From Paenibacillus solani (GTDB taxonomy: Bacteria > Bacillota > Bacilli > Paenibacillales > Paenibacillaceae): a DNA stretch of 64,000 nt. Under the pieces are notes generated by a model. The model saw nothing but the letters and a program-made list of their open reading frames with translations, was not told the origin of the DNA and searched no databases. The translations under genes were made by a program, and so were the position numbers. Positions 18,199 through 27,244 of this stretch are shown here, in pieces. The stretch's first letter is position 1. Each line of letters begins with the position of its first letter. The stretch is from the NCBI RefSeq assembly GCF_001277345.1, contig NZ_LIUT01000001.1:1655549-1719548 (forward strand). The letters are read 5' to 3'.

Positions 18199-19173
18199 GT
18201 GGCACGCTGGAGCGGGATGTTTTATTTGCTGGGAGCTTTCACGCTTGCCGGGACTTCTGTCATTACGGCATGGTTTTTGAATGGAAAGTTGGGGACGTTT
18301 ACTATAACGGCTGTCAGCTTGATATTGGCATTACTCTGCATGCTTCCTCTATGTATGAAGGATCTAATGAGGACAATTCAACGACTGACATTACGTGAAT
18401 GGACATATCTCTTTTTTCAGGCATTACTGGGAATGTTTCTATTTCGAATGCTGCTGTTGTATGCTCTCCTGTACACTAGCACAGCAGAGGCGGGGATACT
18501 GACAGGAACAACACCGGCTTTCACGGTAATCATGGCTATTACTTTATTGAAAGAATCCATAAACCGCACGAAATTAGCGGGGATTCTTAGTACAATAGTC
18601 GGCATTATGGTAATCCAAGGATTGTTTACGCCAGGCCATTCTTTCACATTGCAGCATGTATTCGGTAATCTGCTGGTTCTATGCGCGGCTTTAAGCGAAT
18701 CTATCTTTAACCTGCTATCTCGCGCTAGCACGGTTCATCAAAAGCGTTCAGAAGGCGAAGCTATTCATCCTGTAGTTCAAACGACATTGGTTTCTGCGAT
18801 CACGTTGGTGTTATGCTTGATCCCTGCCTGTTTGGAGAGACCAGTGACTGCTCTATCAACAATCGGAGTACAGGAATGGTTTGCGCTCGTATGGTATGGA
18901 CCCATGGTCACAGCAGTGGCTTTTATTATGTGGTATGCTGGCATCAAACGATGTCCGGTTTCAACTGCGGCCGCATTTTCTGGTATGATGCCTTTTACAT
19001 CCTTGCTATTATCAGTCCTTATATTAAAAGAAACGGCCGGGTTGGAACAGTGGGGAGGGGGCATCCTGGTTATACTCGGCATGATTCTTATTGGCCGACA
19101 GCAAGCTAAGAATGTCCCGTTTAAGAAGAAGATTGCTTCCGATCAGCGAGTTTTAGCAGAGGCCCGAGAATAA
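18199..19173 (+). CDS. EamA/DMT-family transporter
   Basis: A 324-residue inner-membrane protein with about ten helices in two EamA repeats (LYTSTAEAGILTGTTPAFTVIMA in the first, PVSTAAAFSGMMPFTSLLLSVLILKE in the second). Members export amino acids and other metabolites. Starts at GTG 18199 after GGGAGAGAAGG. Divergent from the MocR regulator, which probably activates it. Confidence 0.86.
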   Translation: MARWSGMFYLLGAFTLAGTSVITAWFLNGKLGTFTITAVSLILALLCMLPLCMKDLMRTIQRLTLREWTYLFFQALLGMFLFRMLLLYALLYTSTAEAGILTGTTPAFTVIMAITLLKESINRTKLAGILSTIVGIMVIQGLFTPGHSFTLQHVFGNLLVLCAALSESIFNLLSRASTVHQKRSEGEAIHPVVQTTLVSAITLVLCLIPACLERPVTALSTIGVQEWFALVWYGPMVTAVAFIMWYAGIKRCPVSTAAAFSGMMPFTSLLLSVLILKETAGLEQWGGGILVILGMILIGRQQAKNVPFKKKIASDQRVLAEARE

Positions 19174-19175
19174 AC

Positions 19176-19215
19176 ACAAACAAAGAAGCAGCCTATAGGC
19201 CGCTTCTTTGTTTGT
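19176..19215. terminator. Bidirectional terminator between convergent genes
   Basis: ACAAACAAAGAAGC and GCTTCTTTGTTTGT form a perfect stem. Confidence 0.8.
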
Positions 19216-19271
19216 TGTGTGAGCAGTAGCATTGAATCTAATAATGTTGCTGCGATTACTCTAACGAGTAA

Positions 19272-19778
19272 TTATTCGGGTCTCTTGATTTGTAGTGGTG
19301 GCGGAATGAGCCAGCCTTTTTCCTTGTTCATTTGCAGGATTCTCACACCCAAAGCCGTCTTGGTGAGGTGATATTTAGCAAATAATGCTCCGATATCTTC
19401 ACGAATGGATTGCCCCATGACGGAACTACAGGCCACCAATCCAAGTGATGTATCGGCTGCGATTTTGGCTGCGATTTCCGGATCTGTGAATCTTGCTCCA
19501 ACCGGAATATCCTCAAGATTCGCCGGAGGACGCTCAGGAAGTCCCGGCGCAGGGGCGATTCCGTTGTCTGTAAGCAGTTCATCACATTCTTTAACTTCGA
19601 GTTTAGCTTGATCCAGCAGATTATGGAGGATTTTCTTCAAATCCTTATCTCCTGCATGGTAGAGATAAGCTTCATAGCAGGACACCATGCCTTTTGCCAA
19701 CATGGATGCTTCCCACACGCTGAAAATCTCCCCGTAATGCATAGGCTCATCTTTAGGATTGCCGCTTAAAATTCCCAT
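19272..19778 (-). CDS. DUF3231-family protein
   Basis: A 168-residue, mostly helical protein resembling DUF3231 members (helical-bundle, ferritin-like in outline), with EIFSVWEASMLAKGMVSCYEAYLYHAGD near the start and a C-terminal segment on directly following helices. I use ATG 19778 (AAAGGAG 9 bases upstream) rather than ATG 19784, which is too close to the ribosome binding site. It is divergent from the manganese catalase gene. Function is not established; Firmicute homologues are often sporulation-associated, so a joint role with the catalase in spores is a guess. Confidence 0.72.
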   Translation of the reverse strand: MGILSGNPKDEPMHYGEIFSVWEASMLAKGMVSCYEAYLYHAGDKDLKKILHNLLDQAKLEVKECDELLTDNGIAPAPGLPERPPANLEDIPVGARFTDPEIAAKIAADTSLGLVACSSVMGQSIREDIGALFAKYHLTKTALGVRILQMNKEKGWLIPPPLQIKRPE

Positions 19779-19979
19779 TTGCATTAACTCCTTTACGTTT
19801 TAATCAACAGAGTCATTATGTACTAATCGCTGTCAATTCATTCTCTGAAATGATCCGATACATGAATTGCGTTACAAACTCTATATAGGAAATCTTTGTT
19901 TATGGTACGGATGCATGGAACTGTAACTATTTATGCAAACTGGAAAAGTGACAATAAGAGGAATCGGGAGGCTATTTCC

Positions 19980-20834
19980 ATGTATTTTTATAAAGAGGAT
20001 CTAATTAATCTGATTGTTCCGGATCAACCTGATCCTTCCGCTGCCAAGGTGCTTCAGGAAACGTTAGGCGGCCGTTTCGGCGAGATGCGGACGATGATGC
20101 AATTCTTCTTCCAGAGCAGCAATTTCCGTGGAAAAGCAACGCAATATCGCGATTTGATCCGTGGTATATTTTTGGAAGAGATCAGTCATGTTGAATTGGT
20201 CCAACAAACGATCAATCAGCTGCTAACCGGGGCTGGCGCCGAAGGTGCCGGAGATTCTGGCATGGACGGGGCACCGCTGGATGAAGCAATCAAGGATGCG
20301 AATCCGCATCATTATATTATGGGCGCTCAAGCATCTCTGCCCGTTGATGCAGCAGGCAATCCATGGCAGGGAAATTACGTGTACGATCATGGTAATCTGG
20401 TCAGCAATCTGCTCGATAACATCGTGCTTGAATCAACAGGAGTGCTACAAAAAACACGGATATATGAGATGAGCACAAATAAAACGTTCCGTGAGACGCT
20501 TGCCTTTCTGATCGTTCGGGACAATGCGCATCAGAATGCTTTTGCCAAAGCACTGGAGACGCTAGGTGTGGAATGGGGTAAAATATTTCCGATTCCGAAT
20601 TATGACATTCATAAATATCCGGAGTGTCAGAAATACGTCGATATGGGTTTTCACAATGCACAATTCAACTTCAGATTGGACGATACCCGCATCGGCGAAA
20701 TCTTCAGCGGTCAAACACCAAGCAGAAATGGCGGCGAGCTGCGAGTGGTACAACCACCGGAAGGTTTCCCGCTGCCTGTGATGCCGGAGTTGGCTAACGA
20801 GCACGCACCTGGGTTGTATGATTTAAATCATTAA
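19980..20834 (+). CDS. Manganese catalase
   Basis: The 284-residue enzyme breaks down hydrogen peroxide at a di-manganese centre in a ferritin-like four-helix bundle. Ligand motifs are visible: GEMRTMMQFFFQ (Glu 35), FLEEISHVE (Glu 66, His 70) and later RDNAHQNAF. ATG 19980 (MYFYKEDL) with CGGGAGG upstream is the family start; the frame is open from 19896. Spore-coat proteins of the CotJC type belong to the same family, and the divergent DUF3231 gene fits a spore or stress setting. Confidence 0.9.
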   Translation: MYFYKEDLINLIVPDQPDPSAAKVLQETLGGRFGEMRTMMQFFFQSSNFRGKATQYRDLIRGIFLEEISHVELVQQTINQLLTGAGAEGAGDSGMDGAPLDEAIKDANPHHYIMGAQASLPVDAAGNPWQGNYVYDHGNLVSNLLDNIVLESTGVLQKTRIYEMSTNKTFRETLAFLIVRDNAHQNAFAKALETLGVEWGKIFPIPNYDIHKYPECQKYVDMGFHNAQFNFRLDDTRIGEIFSGQTPSRNGGELRVVQPPEGFPLPVMPELANEHAPGLYDLNH

Positions 20835-20868
20835 ATCAAATATCCTGCACATGTGATGCAATACGAAG

Positions 20869-20898
20869 AGAAGCGGTTAACGAGCTGCTTCTTTTTTT
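20869..20898 (+). terminator. Terminator after the catalase gene
   Basis: AGAAGC pairs with GCTTCT and is followed by a run of seven T. The remainder of 20899-21131 shows nothing convincing. Confidence 0.65.
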
Positions 20899-21131
20899 GT
20901 TGTTTCATTGGTATTCATGGGAACTCAGGAGAATCGAGTGATACGCCGATACCCGCAGCAATGGTCCTCGGTGCTGGTATACGATGGTTTATACAAAGGA
21001 TAATTTATAATCATATTGTCTATATAGAAGAAATTGTTGGGATGATACCCTTGATGTGTGGAGGGTTACATATAGCTTAGTTAAGATGGAATTACAATAT
21101 ATGGAGTACAACCAGAAAGGAGAAAGAATAG

Positions 21132-21668
21132 ATGGATGTTACTGTGGAGCTAACGGATACTTCCAACAAATTTATCATTAATAATATATATCCGTTGTAC
21201 TTACATGATTTATCAGGAATCTGGGGCTGGAAGCCCAATTCATATGGCATCTTTGAAGAAGATGACACAAAGACCTTGAATGATCAGAACAAAGTATTTG
21301 ATATATGGTGGGAGAAGCCCTCGATTTTATTTCCTTACCTGATTCGGGTGGATGGCATCACGGCAGGATTTGCTCTGGTAGCAACCCCGCCATACACGTT
21401 TGGCAGTGATTTTTACATGAATGAGTTCTTTATAATGAAACCTTTCCGAGGCAAGAATGTTGCTGAGAAAGCTGCAGCACTAGTGTTCGACAAGCATGCC
21501 GGCAGCTGGGAGATTCAAACGAATCCCACGGATCGTAATAAACGAACGCAGGCATTCTGGAGAAAGACGGTGAACCATTATGCTTCTGGTATACATGCAC
21601 AGGAACTTGTTGAATTGAGGGACGACAATGAGAAGTTAGTTTTTCAGTTTGATTCAAAGAAGAGTTAG
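21132..21668 (+). CDS. GNAT-like acetyltransferase (COG5628 type)
   Basis: A 178-residue product with a GNAT core: GFALVATPPYT and YMNEFFIMKPFRGKNVAEKAA, the latter being the acetyl-CoA loop (R/Q-x-x-G-K region). The N-terminal YPLYLHDLSGIWGWKPN is typical of this subgroup. ATG 21132 has GAAAGGAGAAAG upstream. Substrate unknown. Confidence 0.8.
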   Translation: MDVTVELTDTSNKFIINNIYPLYLHDLSGIWGWKPNSYGIFEEDDTKTLNDQNKVFDIWWEKPSILFPYLIRVDGITAGFALVATPPYTFGSDFYMNEFFIMKPFRGKNVAEKAAALVFDKHAGSWEIQTNPTDRNKRTQAFWRKTVNHYASGIHAQELVELRDDNEKLVFQFDSKKS

Positions 21669-21747
21669 CCTCTTACGCGATTTGTGAACTTGAAGCAAAG
21701 TTAAAAAGATCGACATTGCTTTTGTACCAATTGAAAAACCTAACTAG

Positions 21748-21918
21748 AAAAAGGAAACTATCGTCATTAACGGAGTGGAGTGTGTCTATACAGTTGACTC
21801 CAAAGGAAGGGATCACCTGGACTGGGTGGATGAGGAGCAGCAGATTCGTTACAGCATTTGGACGGAAGACGCCAAGTCGGATGTTCTAAGTTTTGCAAAA
21901 GGATTGCTCGCCAAATAA
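21748..21918 (+). pseudogene. C-terminal remnant of a DUF4367-like gene
   Basis: A 56-codon open segment after a TAG at 21745-21747 reads KKETIVINGVECVYTVDSK and later GLLAK. The pattern of Tyr/Trp-rich strands followed by a closing helix (ILSFAKGLL-like) resembles the end of DUF4367 domains found in anti-sigma and lipoprotein-type proteins. No start codon, ribosome binding site or upstream part is present, so this looks like a decayed gene fragment. Confidence 0.45.
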
Positions 21919-22052
21919 AATGAAATCTAAAGTAGAGGACTCTCCATAGCAACCTATTTTTCTAAGTTTTTCATTTTTTGCTCTATAGTCTAAGCTCTTT
22001 TGTTTATCGAGCATAGGATGTTGTGTTCGGAAAAATAAAGGAGGTTAGAACA

Positions 22053-22151
22053 ATGGGTGAAGTTGCTGGATATGGTGGTTACAACAATTCTGTCGGAGCT
22101 ATCCTGGTTCTCTTTATTCTCTTGGTAATCATCGTTTCTGCATTTGTTTAA
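22053..22151 (+). CDS. YjcZ-family sporulation peptide
   Basis: A 32-residue peptide starts MGEVAGYGGYNNSVGAILV and continues LFILLVIIVSAFV. The Gly/Tyr-rich head and single hydrophobic helix match the YjcZ family of small sporulation proteins. AAAGGAGG lies 9 bases before ATG 22053. A hairpin follows at 22166. Confidence 0.88.
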   Translation: MGEVAGYGGYNNSVGAILVLFILLVIIVSAFV

Positions 22152-22165
22152 GTCCTAATATCAAA

Positions 22166-22195
22166 AGCTCCGCACCGCGTAAGTGGTGCGGAGCT
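22166..22195 (+). terminator. Hairpin after the YjcZ peptide gene
   Basis: AGCTCCGCACC pairs with GGTGCGGAGCT. There is no T run, so it may stabilise mRNA rather than terminate. Confidence 0.55.
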
Positions 22196-22213
22196 GCTAT
22201 TAGCAAAACATGC

Positions 22214-22247
22214 AAACAGCCTCCTATCAATTGATAGGAGGCTGTTT
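22214..22247. terminator. Hairpin between convergent genes
   Basis: AAACAGCCTCCTATCAA and TTGATAGGAGGCTGTTT are a perfect 34-base palindrome that can end transcription in both directions, including the aldo/keto reductase gene. Confidence 0.75.
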
Positions 22248-22264
22248 GGCCAACAAGTGAAACA

Positions 22265-23182
22265 TTAAGGAAGAATATTACCTGCTGCACGGTAGATGGC
22301 ATACCATTCTTCGCGGGTAAGCTTTAAGTCACCGGCTGTGATGCAATCCTTCAAACGCTCGGTGTTCATCGTTCCCACGATCGGCTGCATGTGAGCAGGA
22401 TGACGAAGAAGCCAGGCGATAGCAATCGTTGTATTCGTTACGTTGTATTTATCGGCGATTTCGTCGATTTTCTGATTTAACTCAGGGAATTTGTCGCTTC
22501 CAAGAAATACCCCTTCAAAGAATCCATATTGGAATGGCGACCAAGGCTGAATAGTAATATCGTGCAGTCTGCAGAAATCGAGAATGCTGCCATCACGATT
22601 AACTGCTGCATCATTCTCCATATTTACGTTAATCCCACTTTGGATCATCGTTGTGTTCGTAATGCTAAGCTGCAGCTGGTTTGCCACTAGTGGTTGTTTC
22701 ACGGCCTTCTGCAAAAGCTGGATCTGCATCGGATTCTGATTGGATACGCCAAAATGACGTACTTTGCCGGAGGTTTCGAGTTGATCGAATGCTTCCGCCA
22801 CCTCTTCAGGTTCAACCAGCGCATCTGGACGATGAAGGAGCAATACATCGAGGTAATCTGTTTTTAATCTTTTCAGAATGCCATCAACAGAATTCAAGAT
22901 ATGTTCTTTGGAGAAATCGAACATTCCTGGACGAATTCCACATTTGGATTGCAAAATAATCTTCTCGCGAATTTCCGCATTCATATGTAAGGCCTCGGCA
23001 AAAATCTCCTCACATTCGCCGCTGCCATAAATGTCGGCGTGGTCGAAGAAGTTTGCTCCTTCTTCTAAGGCAGCCTGTACGAAACGCTCTGCCTCCGCTT
23101 TTTCCAGCGAATTTATACGCATGCAACCAACGGCTACAACAGGGACTTCAAGTGAACTGCTTCCAAGCTTCATTGTCTTCAT
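22265..23182 (-). CDS. Aldo/keto reductase (YdhF-like)
   Basis: A 305-residue NADPH-dependent oxidoreductase with a TIM-barrel fold. The catalytic tetrad is visible: Asp and Tyr in FFDHADIYG, Lys in LQSKCG and His in LLLHRPD. The IVGTMNTERLKD segment near the C-terminus is the cofactor phosphate-binding region. ATG 23182 has GGGAGG upstream. Reduces small carbonyl compounds; physiological substrate unknown. Confidence 0.9.
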   Translation of the reverse strand: MKTMKLGSSSLEVPVVAVGCMRINSLEKAEAERFVQAALEEGANFFDHADIYGSGECEEIFAEALHMNAEIREKIILQSKCGIRPGMFDFSKEHILNSVDGILKRLKTDYLDVLLLHRPDALVEPEEVAEAFDQLETSGKVRHFGVSNQNPMQIQLLQKAVKQPLVANQLQLSITNTTMIQSGINVNMENDAAVNRDGSILDFCRLHDITIQPWSPFQYGFFEGVFLGSDKFPELNQKIDEIADKYNVTNTTIAIAWLLRHPAHMQPIVGTMNTERLKDCITAGDLKLTREEWYAIYRAAGNILP

Positions 23183-23355
23183 GATAGGGACCTCCCATTA
23201 TACGTGTAAGTTGTTTGTGCGGCCATTATTCCGGGGCAGCTGAGATCTTGTTAGCTATGCTGGTTGTCTAAATTGATGCTGACAGTCTCCATGTTATTGT
23301 GACATGCAGGCGGGTTCAGGATCAAGTCATATTTGCAAAGAACAGCGGCGGCCGT

Positions 23356-24621
23356 TCAAGTTATATATAACGTTTTAACTCTCTGAATGATGATCCGGCT
23401 GTGGGGAAGGGAAGGCATCTTCTGAAAGCTGAAGCTAACGTCCTGCACGGGTACTTCATAACTGATCTTATTCGCGAGAAAATCCAAGCTCTCCTTCATA
23501 ATCTCAAGTGTGATCCATTCCCCCGCACAGCGGTGACCGACATCATGATCTCCGCCTCCTTGAGGTATGAAATTAAAAGGACTTCCATTCCAATTATTAA
23601 AACGATCGGGTTTAAAAAGCTCCGGCTGCTCCCAAATGCTTGGATGATGGTTCGTTCCATAGAGATCGAGAAGTGTAAGAACGCCTTTTTCAAATGAATA
23701 ACCCTGCCAAATAAAATCCTTGCGAACCCGGGCAGGTACAAAAGGAAAGAAGGGATAAAACCGGCGCACTTCCTGGACAAAATTCTTCAATAGTTTTTCG
23801 TCAGATGTCATTAATTTCTTTCGTTCATCTGGTTGTTGGATGATCGCCAAAGCAGTAAAGCATACATAAATGGCTACCGCCACGATGGGACGCAAGATAT
23901 TAATGATTTCAACTGCAGCCGTTTTCTCATCCAGAAGCTCACAGGTAAGGTCTCGATGCCAGGACATCGTATGCAGGACAGAATCTTCAGGTGGTTTCAA
24001 AACCCCGTTACGAACATCAGCCACAAGTCTTTGAATCCATTCTTCTGCTTGCCCTCGTGTACTTCTTCCCTTTCTATGCTTAATTCCAAAGGCAGCGGTT
24101 GCTTCAATCATGGCAGCAAACCAGCCGGTTTTCTCTGTGGCTTCTGACTCAGGGAGCGGTACTGCGGCCCATTCGCAGGCTACCCTGCACAGCACTTCCT
24201 GGGCTTCCTTGTAGATTTCGACTTGGTCGGCGGATTCCCATCGGCTGCCCGCAAGTTCCCAGTGCTTACGCGTAATCATTCTCATCTGTTGAAGAGCTTC
24301 CTTGTTCATCAGCGACATGAACATCGCTTTGCGGTGGTGATGCTCACTATCATCCAATGTCTGGACGCCGCCTTCCCCAAAGAGGGTCTTCAAGACACGT
24401 TTGGGTGCTGCCCCTGTTCGAACAAATTTATCCGGATCATAAAACAATCTGGCCGCTTCTTCTCCTCGCATGCAGATTGCACGTTCGCCCAATAGACGAG
24501 TTTCAAATATGTCGGATTGGAATCCAATGTTACGGTTTGTTATGAACAAATAACCTTCACGAAGCACGTTAAGACTATGATCCATACCTTGTTCCTTGGG
24601 AATCCATTTGATGTTATCCAA
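23356..24621 (-). CDS. Cytochrome P450 of the CYP152 peroxygenase family
   Basis: The 421-residue heme enzyme uses hydrogen peroxide to hydroxylate or decarboxylate fatty acids. It has the CYP152 hallmark Arg-Pro in the I helix (R244-P245, NILRPIVAVA) in place of the usual acid-alcohol pair, EVRR in the K helix and GHRCAGE with the heme-ligand Cys 365. Length and N-terminus match B. subtilis YbdT (CYP152A1). It is divergent from an Rrf2 regulator gene 181 bases away; a direct link is possible. Peroxide use fits the stress-related neighbours. Confidence 0.9.
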   Translation of the reverse strand: MDNIKWIPKEQGMDHSLNVLREGYLFITNRNIGFQSDIFETRLLGERAICMRGEEAARLFYDPDKFVRTGAAPKRVLKTLFGEGGVQTLDDSEHHHRKAMFMSLMNKEALQQMRMITRKHWELAGSRWESADQVEIYKEAQEVLCRVACEWAAVPLPESEATEKTGWFAAMIEATAAFGIKHRKGRSTRGQAEEWIQRLVADVRNGVLKPPEDSVLHTMSWHRDLTCELLDEKTAAVEIINILRPIVAVAIYVCFTALAIIQQPDERKKLMTSDEKLLKNFVQEVRRFYPFFPFVPARVRKDFIWQGYSFEKGVLTLLDLYGTNHHPSIWEQPELFKPDRFNNWNGSPFNFIPQGGGDHDVGHRCAGEWITLEIMKESLDFLANKISYEVPVQDVSFSFQKMPSLPHSRIIIQRVKTLYIT

Positions 24622-24720
24622 TAAGATCAGCCTCCTGGATTGTCAATATTTAATACGAAGTCACGTATCTAATACAATATTGTTTACATACCCGATCAAA
24701 CCGGATTTGAACAAATTCAT

Positions 24721-24770
24721 TTGCATTATAGATAACTACTGTCTATAATGGACACTAGTAGTCTATAATA
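24721..24770 (+). promoter_or_regulatory. Promoter with repeated operator ahead of the Rrf2 gene
   Basis: TTGCAT (24721-24726) and TATAAT (24744-24749) have an ideal 17-base spacer. CATTATAGA (24724-24732) and TCTATAATG (24742-24750) form a perfect inverted repeat with a 9-base spacer that covers this promoter. GTCTATAAT occurs again at 24761-24769, exactly 20 bases on. This suggests autoregulation by the Rrf2 protein. Confidence 0.6.
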
Positions 24771-24802
24771 AACTTTTAGCAGCTCAGTAAGGAGGTGTTT
24801 TT

Positions 24803-25297
24803 ATGCAATTTTCCAAAAGCACGGGTTACGCACTGCATGCTCTGATTCATCTTGCACGTGCCGAGCGTGGGCAGAATGTCGGAATCAAGGAGCTCTCTGG
24901 GCTGCTTGGCGTTTCGGAAAGCTATTTATCCAAAATCATGTCCAAGTTGCGGCAGGACGGTATTCTTAAGGCTGTGACGGGTGTGAATGGCGGATATGAG
25001 CTGGCTCGGTCGGCCGATCAAATCACATTTCTTGATATCGTTGAGATCATTGAAGGCCGGCAGCAGCTTTATGATTGTTTTAATATGGATGAGGAACGCC
25101 ATCAGTTATTTTTTGAAGCAGAGTCCGCTGGGACAGAAGCTGAGGGATTCTCCGTTCACAGTAAAGGTTGCCTAGTTAAAAAGGTGATGGATGGCGCTGA
25201 GAAGCAGATGAATGATTATCTGCGGCGGCACACGATCCAATCTGTATTGGACTCGGCATCCTTCGATTGCGGGCATGAAGAAACAAACAAGAAGTAA
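24803..25297 (+). CDS. Rrf2-family transcriptional regulator
   Basis: A 164-residue DNA-binding protein with an N-terminal winged helix (STGYALHALIHLA, NVGIKELSGLLGVSESYLSKI, GVNGGYELAR). Three or more cysteines lie in the C-terminal part (YDCFN, KGCLV, FDCGH), so metal, Fe-S or redox sensing is possible. AAGGAGG precedes ATG 24803. It is followed 55 bases later by a flavoprotein reductase, its probable target, and is divergent from CYP152. Confidence 0.88.
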   Translation: MQFSKSTGYALHALIHLARAERGQNVGIKELSGLLGVSESYLSKIMSKLRQDGILKAVTGVNGGYELARSADQITFLDIVEIIEGRQQLYDCFNMDEERHQLFFEAESAGTEAEGFSVHSKGCLVKKVMDGAEKQMNDYLRRHTIQSVLDSASFDCGHEETNKK

Positions 25298-25352
25298 CGG
25301 CTTCTTGTACTTTTATTATGGATATAAAAGATCTAGAATGGAGATGGTATGA

Positions 25353-26264
25353 ATGATGGAACAAATAAAGGATGTCGTTATTATTGGCGGAGGACCTGCA
25401 GGATTAAGTGCTGCGTTGGTATTAGGTAGAGCGAGAAAAGATGTTGTGCTGATTGACGAAGGGAAGCCAAGAAACAAGGTTACCCGGGAGACCCATGGTT
25501 TTCTAACCCGAGACGGTATCGGTCCAGCTGAGTTTCGCAGCATTGCAAGGGAACAGATTAGTGCTTATCCCACTGTACGTTTTGTACAGGATACGGCTGT
25601 CGGCGTTACAGGAGCTGATGGTGATTTCCAGATAACAACCGGAGATGGAACGGTATACCGAAGCAAGAAGCTGCTTTTCACAGTTGGGAAGAAGGATAGT
25701 CCGCTGGATATTAACGGTTTGGCAGACGTATATGGAACAAGCGCCTTCGTCTGCCCTTACTGTGATGGATGGGAATTAAGGGACCAGCCGCTGGTGGTGA
25801 TTTCCAAGGGGGAGGCGGCCATGCACTTTGCTAAAATCATTGCAGGTTGGAGCGACCACTATACGATCTGTACGAACGGACCTGATGGACTGACGGATGA
25901 ACAACGGCAGGAATTAAAGGATCATGACGTTCCTCTAGTTAACTCCCCGATTCTTCGCATTGAATCGAACGAAGGGATGGTAAGGCAAGTCGTATTGGAG
26001 GATGGAGCAGTCATTCCGTGCACAGGCATCTTTTTCGCTCCGAATCTGGTCCCCGGTTCTCAATTGCCGGCAGCTATAGGCTGTGATATCAATGAAGCGG
26101 GAACTGTGGTCATTGATGCCTTGGGCAAAACAAGCGTGCCTGGCGTCTACAGCGCTGGTGATGCAGCCACCGAAATGTATCAGGCGATTGTGGCCGCTTC
26201 GATGGGAGCCATGGCAGCGGCAGCCATCAACGGTGAGCTGCTTAATGAACGATGGAATCGTTAG
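25353..26264 (+). CDS. Thioredoxin reductase-like FAD/NAD(P) oxidoreductase
   Basis: The 303-residue flavoprotein has an FAD-binding GGGPAG (residues 12-17), the redox-active pair Cys 134/Cys 137 in FVCPYCDGW and a C-terminal GVYSAGDAAT FAD motif. It lacks a clear thioredoxin-partner region, like the YdfB/TrxB-like single-gene group. It follows an Rrf2 regulator, suggesting a thiol- or NO-responsive unit. Partner unknown. ATG 25353 and ATG 25356 are both usable. Confidence 0.87.
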   Translation: MMEQIKDVVIIGGGPAGLSAALVLGRARKDVVLIDEGKPRNKVTRETHGFLTRDGIGPAEFRSIAREQISAYPTVRFVQDTAVGVTGADGDFQITTGDGTVYRSKKLLFTVGKKDSPLDINGLADVYGTSAFVCPYCDGWELRDQPLVVISKGEAAMHFAKIIAGWSDHYTICTNGPDGLTDEQRQELKDHDVPLVNSPILRIESNEGMVRQVVLEDGAVIPCTGIFFAPNLVPGSQLPAAIGCDINEAGTVVIDALGKTSVPGVYSAGDAATEMYQAIVAASMGAMAAAAINGELLNERWNR

Positions 26265-26279
26265 TTTATGAACATACGA

Positions 26280-26317
26280 AAAGCAGACTTGGCTAACATC
26301 CAAGTCTGCTTTTTTTG
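26280..26317. terminator. Terminator after the flavoprotein gene
   Basis: AAAGCAGACTTGG pairs with CCAAGTCTGCTTT and runs into seven T. Confidence 0.85.
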
Positions 26318-26386
26318 TACCATTGGGGATTATTATTTCTAAATTGTTTGTTAAACACGGTGTTCTATTCTAATCCGACACAAGAT

Positions 26387-27211
26387 CTAACCTTGATGCG
26401 TCTTTCCGGGTTGCTGAGCTTCTACTTCCTTGATGGCATTATCTTCATCATGTACTTTCTGCTTTGAAGAACTAAACCATCCAACTACAGCAATCAAGAC
26501 AAGAACTATATAGAAAGTTGCCTTCCAGATTGAGCTTTCGGGGAAATGATGGTTGATCAGGGCCACGTCTGGATGGGCAAGGGTGATAACGGCCAGTTTA
26601 ACGCCGACCCAGCCCACGATAAGGAATGCTGCCACTTCAAGACCGGGACGCTGCTGCAGCAGCTTAACGAAATAGGATGCAGCAAAACGCATAATGATCA
26701 GACCCATGAATCCTCCCAGGAAGATGACGATGAATTGACCTCCATCCAGTCCGCCGATATTCGGCAATCCGCTAGGCGGCAAAGCAACAGCCAGCGCGAC
26801 CGCGGCGAGGATCGAGTCAACAGCAAAAGCGATATCCGCAACTTCGACCTTAAATACGGTCATCCAGAATCCGGATTGCTTCTTCGGTTTCAACGTTTCC
26901 GACTTAGCATCCTCCGTTGCTTTTCTGCCTTTGAGTACGTGTTTCAGGGTGTGATTGATGGAAATATAGAGAAGATATAATGCACCGATTGCCTGAACCT
27001 GCCATACATCCACCAGAAATGAGATTAAGAAGAGTGACCCGATGCGAAACACAAACGCTCCAAGTAATCCGAAGAATAAAGCTTTCTTCCGCTGGGACTC
27101 CGGTAAGTGTTTAACCATAATAGCTAGGACTAGCGCATTATCGGCAGCCAGCAGTCCCTCCAGTGCGACGAGTACTAACAGTACCCACCCATACTCCAAC
27201 ATTAGTTCCAT
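26387..27211 (-). CDS. TerC-family membrane protein, probable Mn2+ exporter (YkoY-like)
   Basis: The 274-residue membrane protein has about seven helices and the two TerC acidic motifs EGLLAADNALVLA (helix 1) and VEVADIAFAVDSILAA (middle). Bacterial relatives export manganese, sometimes to load secreted enzymes. A yybP-ykoY riboswitch lies directly upstream, which strongly supports manganese as the signal. ATG 27211 has AGGAGG upstream. Confidence 0.9.
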   Translation of the reverse strand: MELMLEYGWVLLVLVALEGLLAADNALVLAIMVKHLPESQRKKALFFGLLGAFVFRIGSLFLISFLVDVWQVQAIGALYLLYISINHTLKHVLKGRKATEDAKSETLKPKKQSGFWMTVFKVEVADIAFAVDSILAAVALAVALPPSGLPNIGGLDGGQFIVIFLGGFMGLIIMRFAASYFVKLLQQRPGLEVAAFLIVGWVGVKLAVITLAHPDVALINHHFPESSIWKATFYIVLVLIAVVGWFSSSKQKVHDEDNAIKEVEAQQPGKTHQG

Positions 27212-27244
27212 GCGATTTCCTCCTTCTATAAAATATTTGAAGGC

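Noticed and set aside
20853-21080. 75-codon frame after the catalase gene
   Set aside because: It covers the terminator hairpin and lacks a ribosome binding site.
24696-24710. TCAAACCGGATTTGA as an operator between CYP152 and Rrf2
   Set aside because: The dyad is imperfect at its centre and single; the repeated TCTATAATG sites nearby are much stronger.
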